Part shown: positions 47,713 through 59,285 of the stretch, piece by piece
How the letters are laid out: each line of letters opens with the position of its first letter
Position numbering within the stretch: the stretch's first letter is position 1
Origin: Paragonimus westermani
Lineage: Eukaryota; Platyhelminthes; Trematoda; Plagiorchiida; Troglotrematidae
Length of the DNA: 64,000 nt
Assembly: GCA_008508345.1 (NCBI GenBank)
Contig: QNGE01000998.1
Coordinates: 13,053-77,052, forward strand
Direction: 5' to 3'
The notes under the pieces: generated by a model
What the model was told of the DNA's origin: nothing
What the model saw: the letters and a program-made list of their open reading frames with translations, nothing else
The model's database searches: none
Position numbers and translations under genes: made by a program

Positions 47713-48462
47713 ATGTCGAGTGCCGAAGAAACTGATTTTAACGCTACCACCTTTGTGCAACAGCCGAAGTCATTCATGGGAAGAATCTTACATCACCCTA
47801 CAAGGTTCAACACCAATCAGGAACAAAAGCACTCCAGTCTAGATCTTTTTAGCTTCCTCTTCGTTTCTATCAATGCCGTTAGGCCCCCTCTTCAAAGGCC
47901 ACACTCCGGACCATTTCGTGTGATTAAGCGATTTCCCAAGTACTTTGTGATTGATCACACTGGATCCTACGACACAGTGAACATTGACAGACTTGAAGTT
48001 GCTCATGTCGAGCCCCACCTAGATCCTCCCACCTCTTCTGCGGTCGATCCTACTCCTAATGACACGCAGTGCACTCAGCCCATGTGTAACGAACAACCTA
48101 TACCTCTTATGATTAACCCGAAAGCCTCTGCTGATCTTCCCCGCACTCGCTTAGGCCGAACAAGCGTGGTGGCCAACAGTTTTCAAAAGCTGGTTGTGCC
48201 AGACCCTTTTTCGTTTTATCGAACATTTTCATCCTTCTATCGCCCCACTAAAAAATTCTCTAGGGTTTTTGACATGATTTTACGTTTTGCTTTTTTCTAT
48301 GTACTTCCTACACCAGTTGCCTCTGCACAAAACGAACACCATTTGACTGAATTGATTCGTCTTAGTAATACACTTACCGTGCTCGCACATCGTCTCTTTG
48401 GTGTTCGTGCTCACCCTGGGTCGGAATTGCTTATGTTGAGTTATTCAATGGCTGTGTTTTGA
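47713..48462 (+). pseudogene. Gypsy polyprotein C-terminus
   Basis: A 249-codon open frame contains FVSINAVRPPLQRPHSGPFR, then VIKRFPKYFVIDHTGSYDTV and NIDRLEVAHVEP. This is the integrase tail with the VRxPLQxPYxGPFxVIxR…DxVSIDRLKPAH pattern. It ends with a tail containing TRLGRTSVV. The last third runs into the 3' LTR, so the final residues (for example FFYVLPTPVASAQNEHHL) are LTR-encoded and not family-conserved. Confidence 0.7.
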
Positions 48463-48515
48463 GCGGACTGTGTGTTCGTATCATTATGTAGGGCTAGCCA
48501 CCTACAAGCCCCTAA
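48340..48515 (+). repeat. 3' LTR portion of the Gypsy element
   Basis: This aligns with 43930-44075: 'ctgaattgattcgtcttag', 'tcggaattgcttatgttgag' and 'tgtagggctagccacctaca'. The substitution load is high, so the insertion is old. Confidence 0.5.
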
Positions 48516-48742
48516 ACAGCCTGTCAGTTCTGTGGCTAATACCTCCTGTCTTTCGTTTAAAATCCTCTGATCGATCGGTTGTAGTCAGTAGAGTTGAAAA
48601 CGCAGCTAATAGAATATCACACACGTCATTTGCTTCTATTGGTGCAAAGACCCTTCTCTTGCCAGGACAATAAGCGGGTAGAAGGCGGTTTGTTTCTGAG
48701 TGCACAGAATAACCCTTTTTTTGTGGCAACCACCTGGACTTA

Positions 48743-49334
48743 TTAAAGAAGATGCGGGTTGGTGTTTATGTAAACGGTGTTGCACTCTAACCGTGCACTG
48801 TCGATGATGGGTGAACAACAAATGTTGGGCAATAGCCGAGCAGGCTGATCGGATGATTGGGTGGTTTTGGCAACGATTTGCATGCTACCAGTCGGTTGCG
48901 TAATCTGGCGTTTGACTTGGGTCGTCGTATGTTCGCTAATTCTAGTCTGTAACTGGCGGCTGGTCTTGTCAGTGTAGTTGACTGCACACCCACATTGCTG
49001 TTGGTAGATGACGTGAGACTGTCGACGGAGGCAGCGACTGTTTGATTGGGGGTTTTGGGATACGAACGGTTCAGTGAAATGCAAATTGGTGAGTGACTTT
49101 TATGACTCGTTTGCTAACTGTCTGATGGCGATTCTGCATGGGTGGGCTCACGTCATCCCTTTCAAGAGGAGGATTTAAGGTCACCATCCTTCTCAGGACG
49201 CCCAACTTTATCTGTCCTTTTCGAGCTAGCTGACTCAATACTTTAATGAACAGGAAAAATGGCTGCTTCCCACTAGCATGTCCTCCAAATTGCTCGTTTC
49301 GATTTCCGACACGTCGGCAAAAGAAGTGAATCAA
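48743..49334 (-). mobile_element. Penelope-like element fragment (GIY-YIG region)
   Basis: The minus-strand frame 49084-48743 reads SHVIYQQQCGCAVNYTDKTS, then RQLQTRISEH, a degenerate form of the Penelope GIY-YIG endonuclease start VVYxxxCxCGxxYIGxTxRxLxxRIxEH. The Tyr-Ile-Gly has become Tyr-Thr-Asp. The upstream frame (49334-49071), with GNRNEQFGGHASGKQPFFLF, may be the linker after the reverse transcriptase, which itself is not found. Confidence 0.5.
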
Positions 49335-50489
49335 GTCCGGTCGAATAGTGTTTGGATTAGACCACGGTACCTGAGTAAACGGACGGGCTAGCTGAACACC
49401 CCTGAGAGCTTCCTCAGGCTATGGATTAGGGAACAGTCTTCCAAGTACTGGGCTAGCTGAAATAAACGAAGTCCTCTCGACGAATAAGCAGTCGCGGACA
49501 GTGGGCGGCATTACTGTGTGATGGTGTGACGGACTCACGCGTGGCAGTCAGATCTATAGAATGCCACAAGCTCTTTGACGGTACGTCGACATGACGTATG
49601 CTACCCCACCACAAAAGGGTCTCAGATGCATCAATTTGAGCACATTGGCTCCTAAACAGCATACTATCCGTTTGACTTGTTGTCCATGTGGCGTACAGAC
49701 GTCACAGATCTGTCCCAACCGTGAACAACTACCCGGGAGGCATATGAATCACCTTGGTGATCACCGGCTCCAACGGGTTTGCAAGGTGTGCCGGGTGTCT
49801 TGAACAGGTGGACCTCCTTTGAGGAACTTATGAACCGATTTGGTCCCCGGTCGCCGGCAACAAGAAGCATGCATCTCAACAGACCTGTCAGTCCAGATTC
49901 CCTGACGAAACAAACCTGCTACACCAAATCAACATTTTTGGTGTATCCGTTGCAACCTCGTGCTGAGTGTACTTGGCATTTTAGGTGGATGGGTTCCATT
50001 CGAAGGGCGTGTGAACCGAATCACTACTGGTCACCTGTCCTCAATGGACAGCATGCTCCGTGCTTTGCCCCACTTACTTATGGGCTGAGCTTCTTTTGAA
50101 AAAAGAAAGCTCCGGGTTGGGCTCCCCAAACCAACTTCTGTCTTCGGCCTGGGTAACGGAGAAGTATTCTGCCCTCACGGCTGTGAACCAGAACTCACCT
50201 ACTATGAATGTTGTCTTATCTCCGTATTGCAACTCTTTGGCCGAGATATCGGTGACCGGCTTTACTCCTATATCACATTTTGTTGCATCAAAACTACTTG
50301 TATCGTTTTTCTCTCTTTTATCAAACAACTCTACTTGGTGACCCCTCATCCCCTTTTTAAGAAATACACCAGAGATTTGGTTCGTTTACCGCTTGTGGCG
50401 GAGGTCATAGCCAGGATGACGGTATGCCAAACACCATTATTCCTCTACTGGGAGGATGCAAACCTCTACTTGCATCCCGAACACCGCTT
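49335..50489. other. no recognisable gene
   Basis: I see no family motif. The segment before 50490 may be the 5' untranslated part of the RTE fragment that follows. Confidence 0.3.
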
Positions 50490-50860
50490 AAGCTTGCCAC
50501 CTTTCATGTCCAAACACATGCACATAGGTCATCAGGCAACTCTTGCGCGCACTTTAGAGACGCCCACCATCGATATCCGTTATCTTGCTGAAACGCGGTT
50601 CCATGGTTCTAGTTCAGTGCAGCAGCCTGTGCGCTTGTTTGGAGACCCTGCGGCTCAGGCCACTAGCCAAGCCGGTGTTGTGATTGCCATAAGCACATGC
50701 ACTAGGGAGAGTGCTTCTTGACTGGACACTCATCAACGACTATCTTTGCGCCGTCACACTCAAAGACATGGTTAAAGGTGCTCATCACAATCTTTGACTG
50801 TTTGTTGTTGCGACATGTATCCGTGCACAGTGCACTTCAGACAGCCGAAGATTATTTTTT
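50490..50860 (+). mobile_element. RTE-like LINE endonuclease N-terminal fragment
   Basis: The plus strand reads HIGHQATLARTLETPTIDIR, then YLAETRFHGSSSV and AQATSQAGVVIAIS, matching the RTE pattern QxGQQAxLARTLxxLxIDxCCLSETRIxxxSS. After a frame break comes DWTLINDYLCAVTL near 50720 (DWIPVNSRLCAVRL). It ends before the GDxN box. Confidence 0.65.
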
Positions 50861-50892
50861 TAATCACCAACTCGTTGACCTTCTGTACATCA

Positions 50893-51465
50893 CGTCCCAA
50901 CGAGACTGGGCCTTGACGCTGTGTGACGGCTTACGCATTCCGATGACCTATTTGGCTAGACTGGATAGTGTGACGACCACATCGACATTGATGACGGGCA
51001 GGTCAACAGATGGAGGTCTGACAAAAAATCCCCTAGTCCCCAGGTTTGGTGGTTGAAAGAAGGTTGACGTCTTTTTTCGAAAAACAAGAACTGTCTCCTG
51101 TGAACTATCACCCACCCGGTGCATTGCGGTAAAAGGTTTCAGGTTGAAGGCTATGGTTGAGAACCCTTGTTTAGACCGTCACAACGAGACTGGACCTTGA
51201 CGTTGTGTAACGGCTCGTCCACCTCGATGGCCTATTTTGCTAAACTGGACGGTGTGGTGACACCACCGACGGAGTCACTCATGCCAGGCAGGTGAGTAGG
51301 TAGAAGTCTGACAAACCACAGTTTCCTGGTCCCCCAGATTGGAGGTTGGATGAGGGTTGATATCTTTTTCCGGAAGATGAACCAGTTCTGGTACACTGCC
51401 ATCCATCTGCTGTTTTGCTATACAGGCTTTTGAGCCGAAAGCTTTGGTTGAGAACACTAATCCTT
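50893..51465. repeat. 284-bp tandem duplication, 2 copies
   Basis: Units start at 50893 ('cgtcccaacgagactggg') and 51177 ('cgtcacaacgagactgga') and both end near 'ggttgagaacc' or 'ggttgagaaca' (51160 and 51447). Substitutions and small indels between the units indicate an old duplication. The spacing of 284 bp is exact at the unit starts. Confidence 0.8.
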
Positions 51466-51797
51466 CTCCTGTCTAGGTCTGGACGTCCTGGCAGCCCACA
51501 TACAACCATGAATAGTCATGACACCAGTGATTCCATAGTGCGTCGGCTGTCTCACAGTATAAACCAGGTCACCCTACTTGCTGCACACAGCAGGGTGGAT
51601 AGGCGAAAACATGCTACTGTTGACCCCTCCCCCACTGTCCTGTAAAATTCATCTCTCAGGCCCCTTTCGACCCTCATTTCTGTTACTTAGTTCACAGGTC
51701 CCACAACAAGTGTGGCTAATCGTAGTAACACTGTGTCGGTAAGTTCCATCTATTGCCGTTCAGCTTCAGGCCTCCCTTATCCCCTGTTTAGACCCAG

Positions 51798-54560
51798 AAT
51801 GCAAATTAATGTTGGTGGTTTCCGCATTCGCACTGTCAACAGGCCGCCTTCACACGATCGTTAGCATCGTTGAATGTCGGTGCCTGCTGTATTTTGGAGA
51901 TTAGAATCTAGGACAGTGGTCAGTGTATGAAACTAACACCACTCGCACTGTTCACCCGGTCCTGGTTATAAACTTCGAGTGACTGTTCAGCTGCCGTTAC
52001 CGTTCAGACTGAAGTTAGTATAGTCCTCAACGCAACGGCCACATCTGCATTGGCAGACTGGATTCCTGTCAACAGTAGACCTTGTATCGTCCGCTTGGCA
52101 GGCTCAGTTGAAACCAGCCGTAGACGCGCAACTTTCATAAAACTTGTCATTGTGTCTGCTTACGCTCCTACTGATCGTAGTGACTTCGATGTCAAGGATG
52201 CTTTTTGTGCGCATGTGGCCGCTCTGCTTCGTTTGATACTTTGTTCTGATATAGTCGTTCTGACCGGAGATATGAATGCCAAGGTCGGCCGCGTTGTTGA
52301 TGCCGCGTCTCATTTGGGTGGGAAGTTTGGTATAGCATCACATCGGTCGGGTAATGGTGGGCGATTGTTGCAGCTGTGCACTGAGCACAAGCTATTTTTA
52401 GTCAGCGCTAGTTTTGGACATCATGCACTTGATTGCCATACTTGTCACCCTCCTTGTGTGAATCAGACCTGGTCTCAGGTAGACCACATAGCTGTAAACT
52501 GTAGGTGTCATGGTTCCATTCAATGTTGTCGTTTTTGTTGGATTACAAACTTGGATTCAGATCATGCATTGGAACGTTATCGTTTGGTTGGATGATCGGC
52601 GGTCGTGAGGCTTGATCAATGGAGAATGTTAAGGAGATAGCTTTTGCTCCGGGGAACACTGGTAGACTGTTCAAACTTATCTGTGCTACGGGTCTCAGGC
52701 AACCAGCGAAGCTAATGAAGGAGGCAGATTGCACACTCATGTGTAATAAGCCCAGAAGATTAGGGCGGTGAGCGGAACATTGTAAGGGTTAATTTAGCTG
52801 GTCTTCTGCTCATACTGTGTTGCCACCACAAACTCGTAATGTGGCACCCGTGTCAGTAGGTTTAGAGTCACTCACTAAGACGGGTCCGCAATTGTATTTC
52901 GGCTGTCAAACGTAGTGGGACTGCTGGTCTAAATTACCTCGTGTCGGCAATTTTCAAAGAAGGTGGAGGCTTTGGTAGAGGCCCTGCTTCGGTTGTTTCG
53001 ACTTGTGTGAACGACGTTGACTATCCCTTCGCACTGGGTTACTCGATAATAGTTCCCATATTCAAGAAATGTGTCCGGGGCTCTTGCGAAAATGATAAGG
53101 GAATTAGTTTGACGCCATTCATTACTAGGGCCCTGACATCCATTGTACTTCGTCGACTCACTGCAGATCGGGAGACAAACATTGGGGAGGAGCAGGCGGG
53201 GTTTCGTGCTAGATGGGAATCATTGTTCGTCAAATTCTGGAGCGGCGTCACGTATACCGCTGGTCAAAACTGCCGTTGCTCTCGACCACAAAGATGCGTC
53301 CAATTCGGCGAATCAAAATACACTTCTAGAATCGCTTGGACGCAGGGATGTACCGACCAAGTATGTGAACATACTGTGGACGTTTTGTTTACATATTTCA
53401 ATCAGGTTGGGGTTTACGATGTGCTATCTGACAGTTTCAACACCAGGGGCGGCGTACTTCAAGACCGTCAGATTTCACCATTTCTAAAAAATAATGTAGA
53501 CGAGATAGTGGAGGTTGTCTGTGGCATTCACGAGATGCTGGCGTGAACCTCCTACCTGGTGAAAAACTGACTAATCTTGATTATGCTGATGGCACTCTCT
53601 AAACAGCACAAACAATGCTAGACGTTATTTCACATTCTGCTAAGTACTTCGAAATGCAATTTTCAGCCTCGAACAACGATGGTAGTAGAGGTGTAGAGAA
53701 TGAACAAAAGGCTGTATCACCAAGGCTAGGATGGTGTCCGCTAATCTGGAACACCTGCGGAGTCATGGGCCTCTTCTTGAAGCTAAAGGGTCGCGTATAT
53801 AAGGTGACAGTGGGGGTTGTATTACTTTATGGCATCGAAACATGGTCGTTGAGGGTAGAGAACGTGAATGCTCTCTAGGCATTCCACCACTGATGTCTGC
53901 GTTCAATCGCTCCCTTCGGGTGGCATCAGCAAGTACGCAACAAGGAGGTTAGGAAGCAGGTGTTCAGGACTGATTGTCATACGAGTCCTTTTGTTCACTC
54001 CTCACATTCATACAGACTTGGATGGTTAGGTCGTAGATCGCGGATGTCAGCTAGTTTCTTGCCACTTTGGGTACTATTTGCCGACGCTATGGTCGATTGG
54101 TGCAAGGTTTGGGGTGGACAGATGATGACCTGGCTTAGGGAAATGAAATGGTTCACGAAGGGGTTAGTCAATGTGAGGCGGGTTCATTTCCCGGGCTGGG
54201 GCCCTCGCGACTCACAGAGTCGGTGACTTGAAACGTTAGATGAGGTGGGGGCTGATCGGGCTCAGTGAGGTGAATGCTGTCGTTGTCCGGTCGAATTGTC
54301 TGTGAAGTGAGTACGTTTGATGATCTTCATTTTCCAACTCACACTTTTCCACGCCACATGCGCGCTCGCGTTTACGAACGAGAATTTTAGCCCACAACGT
54401 AACGGCCGTTTCCACTTGCATATCCTGTGCACTCCCGTTTGGCTGCGTGCGGGTGGCTGACGCCTTCTGTCGTGGGTTTTCTGCCTGCCTAACCGAGCTC
54501 AGTGACGTGATTGCCGTCATCGTTTGGTCGAGTTGTCTATGAAGTGATTGCATTTAATGA
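51798..54560 (+). mobile_element. RTE-like LINE, almost complete but frameshifted
   Basis: The element starts at an ATG with MQINVGGFRIRTVNR. The endonuclease (52050-52595) reads LADWIPVNSRPCIVRL, VSAYAPTDRSDF, TGDMNAKVG near 52263 and LDSDHALERY. The reverse transcriptase (52941-53546) reads IIVPIFKKCVRGSCENDKGI, EEQAGFRARW and then shifts frame. The C-terminus (53615-54226) reads VVLLYGIETWSLRVE and LGWLGRRSRM, with KVWGGQMMTWLREMKWFTKG and PGWGPRDSQ at the end. The 3' untranslated region to about 54560 contains a diverged direct repeat (54263-54312 and 54497-54548). Confidence 0.8.
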
Positions 54561-54789
54561 CGGGACAGTGTTATGCTGTTGACGTATTGCTTTCACTTAC
54601 AGCTCGGTTTTTTGTTTGCAAGGTGCGGGCATCTTGATACTGAATGTTTGAATATAGACGTAGTCGGTTTTTTAGTAGTTAGGTCTCCTCCCCGTATTTC
54701 TCCTCTCTCCCTCTACAGGTGCAGCTTTTTTCTTCCTGGCTATGTGGCAGTTAAGCATCGGTGAGAACCACTGATGTATTGTTGCCTGT

Positions 54790-57190
54790 TAAGATGTCAC
54801 CGCGCTGTTCGTGGACATTTTAGTACTGGCTGGAGACTTGAACACTCAAATAACCTGGCTAAGCAGTAAGGGGGTGACTCAGGTGGTCCACACTTACATT
54901 ATTTATCGAACAACCAACGGTGAACGTTAGTTGTAGCTCTTTTTTTAGAACGCTGGGTTTCTGGCAAGTTCTAATTTTGGTCGCTCTGGGCGTCAATGCA
55001 CCTGGCGACCTCCATCGCTGAGTCAGTCGTGACCACCTGACCGTCTGCTATCGGTGGTGTGGATGTTTCGTAGGTTGTAAGTCAACCTTGAGCACTTGCG
55101 TGGATTCCGATCATGCACTGTTGTGTGCTAAGTTCCCTTTGCGCTTTGTTGGAAATCCGCTTGACACATCTAATTTAACAGGGACAAATGCTTTTTACGC
55201 TTACCAGTGTGCGGTTGTATCCAGTTTAAAATCTCACGTACCAGACGACCTTGAAGCACATTGAACACGTACGTGGCATGCCTTGCACTAGTGCGGTACT
55301 GTCTCATGTGCTACTACTGCCCTTTCAGCTGCCAACCACTGGGTCTCTATGTGATCAGTGGAACTTCTTGACGCTCGCCGGAATATTCCATCTAGCAGTG
55401 AGTATAACTGGATTCGCAAGGCTACTCGTTCGGAACTCCGGAGGCAAATGCGTGAGAATTGCTAGACCTGGTAGACTCAACGTGTAATCGAGATGGAGCG
55501 AGCTGCTACTCCGGGAACTATTGGAAGCATTTCCATCTCATCAGAGCAGCTGGTCGCAGAGCGTCAGATGCGAGCGAGCCAATTTGCGAAACCAATGGTG
55601 GGTCTATTCATAAGCTGCAGCGACGCTCAGGGCGCTGGATTGATCACTGTTAACAGTGTTCTAATTGGAAACACGAGCAGCGGACTGTTCTCGAGTTTCC
55701 CCTTTGCTCACTGGCTTGTTGACGTTTCTGCGCCTTTGGAAACAGCAGTCTCACTTGAGGTCAAGTAAATAAAACTTCGCAAGGCACTCTGCTCGGATGA
55801 ATTCTCTCCTTCTGTGGATGTAGGTCCTGTCTTATGTAAAGAACCCACGGCTGTGCTGCGGAAACACTGGATCAGTGTATTTGTTCCCAGTGACTTTTTA
55901 AAAAGGGCTCACGCACCTCATGTGCAAATCACCGAGGGATTAGCCTGATTTCTGCTACGTCAAAATTACTGGTAGCCGTTGTACTGTTTGGTCCAGGCAA
56001 AGCGTGCGAGAAGCATATCTGTGAGGAGCAAACTGAGTTCCGTCCTTGCCGTGGCCATATTGATCACATCTTCACACTTCGCCACTTGCTTGGACTACGC
56101 CATTCTTATGGAAGGCCGATGGTTGTTCTTTTCTTGGACATCAGAAGGGCCTTCGATTCGGTTGGCACAGTTGCACTCTGGAGTTGTCTATCGAGGAATG
56201 GTGCGATTGAAAACCTTGTGAACGCTGGAAACCATTTGCTGTGCGACCCCGGGCAGAATTAGAGCTTATGGCAGCGTATCACTGATCTTTATCATCTCAG
56301 ATGAGGTACACAAAGGTTGTCCAGTCTTCCCATTTCTATCCAACTTTGCAGTAGATGAAATCTTACAGTGTACCCTGACAGACTGTAAATATGATGATGT
56401 GGATTTTCTCGCAAACACTCGACTTTGCGACAAAGTATGCAGACAATGTCGTCCTAATCTACTAGGGCTCGCAGAGAGTCCGGAAGATTTTAGACATATT
56501 AGAGGCTTCAGTTCGCCAGTTTGGTGTGGTCTTTGCATCTGTTAAGTGCAAGGTGCTGTTGCAAGATTGGCACGACCCTGTACCTGCTCTCACCCCTGAT
56601 GGTGAGCAGTTGGAAGTAGTCAAAATGTTTATGTAACTGGAGCTGTATCAACGCTGGTGAAATGTCTGGCAAGGTCATAAATCACACAGCAACGACGCGG
56701 ATGGTGGTTGTCAATTTACACCGTCTCTGGCGCCGATATGATTGCAGTTTTTCTGTGAAAGGTCGAGTGCAAAATGCCACTGTATGGACGGTTTTATTGT
56801 ACGGCTCCGAGACGTGATCTATTCGTGCTTAAGATGTTCATCGAGTGTTCATTTTTGACCGCCGGTGTCTTGGAAACATTAACCCCGTTTGGTGGGAACA
56901 CCATGTGAGCACTGGTGAAGTTCGCCGACGTGTCTTTGGGACAGATAAACTCTGTCGACCCTTAAGCATGTTGATTTGGTCCCACAGGCTCCATTGGCTT
57001 GACCACATCTTACGAATGCCAACCCACCGCCTGCTACATCGTACCGTGTTTGCGAGTGATGGATTAGGCAATATGCGATAGCGTGGTGGTCAGCGTGTGA
57101 CTTGGGTTCTCGGTTTGAAGGCAGTCACCTTGAAGCTTGCTTCAGTAGAGCGCTCCTAGCTTCCTGGCTGAGATCTAAAGGACAATGAAC
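54790..57190 (+). mobile_element. RTE-like LINE, second copy in tandem
   Basis: Starting inside the endonuclease, it shows DILVLAGDLNTQI near 54815 (the GDxN box) and then VDSDHALLCAKFPLRFVG near 55096. The reverse transcriptase includes CEEQTEFRPCRGHIDHIFTL near 56020 and VVLFLDIRRAFDSV near 56125. LLYGSETWSIRAQDVH lies near 56795. The C-terminus includes HVSTGEVRRRVFGTDK and LHWLDHILRMPTHRL (56905-57030). Stops and frameshifts are frequent. It lies just downstream of the first copy, in the same direction, and is more decayed at the 3' end. Confidence 0.75.
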
Positions 57191-57694
57191 ACTTTTGGTT
57201 GAAGACGCTGTCTCATGTGGCGAGGAGTGGACATTCTTGCAACTGTTAAGCACGAATGGTCGTCAAGCATTTGCTATGTTAGATCCGGTTTCGGAACTAT
57301 AGGCAGAACACAACACACATTTTACCCTTCACTACCTTGTATGGTCATCGAAATGCCGAGGTCATTACACTGTGTCATGGCATGATATCGTTCGCAACTC
57401 TTCGCGCGTCATTTAATTTCAATTCAGTACGGTATATTTTTGTATAATAATCCGTAAAACTTTCAAACACTTCGATGTGCTTTAAATCTTCTACTTCGAT
57501 ATTATATATATATACCCAGTCCCCGGTGCGTTTGTTAAAGTTTATTTGCTTATCGCCATCTATTAAACCGTTCCGGCATTTTTTCTCTTTCTTCAAAGCT
57601 TTCGGATCTCGTCCTCATTTCGTCTTCTGTTTAGTGAACTATGATAGGAAGAGTTAAAGTCGTCAGCATATGGAATAAATTGTGAACATTGGAT
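57191..57694. other. no recognisable gene; possible upstream region of the next gene
   Basis: I recognise nothing beyond the tail of the RTE copy. The 200 bp before 57695 are AT-rich and could hold the promoter or 5' untranslated region of the following candidate gene. Confidence 0.3.
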
Positions 57695-58330
57695 ATGAGT
57701 TCTCGAGATCCAAATGCGTTCACTCCCCCGCCTCCACCTCAATATCCCTTTCAAGATGTATTTCGAACAGGAGTCACTCATTTGCGGCCCCCATCTTTAG
57801 TTTCGGGTCCTGTGGACACAAGACCTTGTTTTTCTACTTCCCCGCTCTTCACTGGTCGTGGCAGCGCAGTACGACCACCGGGACCAAACCCTCCTCGTGG
57901 CACGTTAGGTGCTGTGGGCTACTCAGTCGGACACAGTAAGCTTCTCGCGTTTCTTTGAAATGAGGGAATTTTATCTGTCGCTTCTGTGATAGTATTGTTT
58001 TAACGTTCAGGTCCGTGACATTTTACAGGTGTCCGATGCTTGCGTTTTCAAACCTTAAGACAGATTTCGATTTAACAACACGCATAATTCTTTGATGTTG
58101 CGTTCTTCCTAGAGCATTCTCAGAGTAGCGTGTGGGCTTGTTACCCAGTTTTCCCTTTAAGACTATCCTCTCACCTAAACTAACCACCTTCACTTGGTTT
58201 TGCAGTGTTCCCTTATGAATTCAAAACCATGGAGTGGCCACATCTTTATTCAACAACGAGCCCCATTTCTACCCCAGTTTGGTTCGATTCCATGTCTAAA
58301 GGGTGTACGACATCCATCACCGCAGTTTTA
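57695..58330 (+). CDS. unrecognised protein, candidate first two coding exons
   Basis: An ATG at 57695 opens a proline-rich frame (SSRDPNAFTPPPPPQYPF at the start, RPPGPNPPRGTLG later). It reaches a CACA|GTAAGC donor at 57937. A good acceptor (ttggttttgcag) ends at 58204 and restores the frame: the hanging A plus TG gives Met, then FPYEFKTMEWPHLYS. The frame stays open to 58468, with a weak GTTAAG donor near 58331. Further exons are possible: acceptor ccctttcag at 58561 and a 33-bp candidate intron near 58627-58659. Base composition is more balanced than the surroundings. I do not recognise the protein, and no transmembrane segment is visible. It could also be a fortuitous open frame. Confidence 0.4.
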
Positions 58331-58759
58331 TCGGTTAAGATTTGGGGCTCAATCAATGTACACAAGATGGTGATCGTTCGACAGACAATCCGTGTAACTA
58401 TTTTTTCGATTTTACATAAACATGTGCCACTGTTACAATTCAAACTGCAAAGCAGCAGTGGGTTGTGAATATCGCTTAACCGCTGTTCTGGTAAGGTACT
58501 TCAGTCTATGGGCACACGGTACTTTGATTCCATTTCATTCGCCTGATGCAATCCCTTTCAGAAGCCACCTTGTGCAGTTAATTGAGGAGTCCCCACATTT
58601 ATGCCTCACCTTATTTATTTTCTTATGGTGAGTGTGTTCTTCAGTTTCCATATCTCTCAGTGTGTGGATGGTGCATCCATGGTCACCAAGTGTTGTATCC
58701 ATTGTAACTGTTTGAATTTCTTTATCATTATCATAATGGTCGTGAGCCTGGCAAGTTGG

Positions 58760-59246
58760 TATTGTGGCTCGGTGTTACGACCCCCAAGAACGGACAGGAA
58801 GACCACGAGCAGTACCTCGATCACGAATGAAACGTAACGATATCGCAAACGACACGAATAATCAGAACGCAAGTACTGGGACCCAACTCTCGCAACTTAA
58901 AACCCCCCAACAAGAAAGGAAAAAGACGGCCTTCAAACGAGCTTTATTTGCTGCTCAGCCCGAAGGCAAAACAGTGACTCAAAACGGCTGTATTTATTGG
59001 TTTTCGATGGCCTTGGTCCTAGGACACTGAACGGGCCAATCAGAAGCGAGCGCGCAAACTCGAATCTCCCAAAATGATGGCGGGCATTCGAGTCATCAAA
59101 ATAGAAGCATCTATTTCCCTTGGGAAATATAGCGAGTTTTTTTTGGGAAAAAGTGCTTTTCCCAACACTCGGGCCGCTGTTCACTTCAGCAGTGATATGG
59201 AATATACTAGGAATGTTGCTGAAGGAGTTATAGAACAAAAACATCC

Positions 59247-59247
<1 letters not shown>
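58760..59247. other. unclassified segment, possibly a non-autonomous retroelement
   Basis: The stretch from 'tgttacgacccccaagaac' to the TAA run at 59248 has a change in composition (more GC up to about 59090) and ends in a simple-repeat tail, as some SINEs and LINE ends do. I found no second copy in the window, so the call is tentative. Confidence 0.25.

Positions 59248-59284
<37 letters not shown>
59248..59284. repeat. (TAA)n microsatellite
   Basis: About twelve TAA units in a row. On the minus strand it gives a meaningless poly-leucine open frame. Confidence 0.95.

Positions 59285-59285
<1 letters not shown>

Larger units (their letters stand above)
43850..48520 (+). mobile_element. Gypsy (Ty3-like) LTR retrotransposon, inactive
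   Basis: Gag, protease, reverse transcriptase, RNase H and integrase follow in Gypsy order on the plus strand. Short diverged direct repeats flank them (43930-44075 and 48340-48515). Every enzyme has lost catalytic residues or frame. The CYYHRRF motif after gag and the style of the integrase resemble Gypsy elements common in trematodes. Confidence 0.75.
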
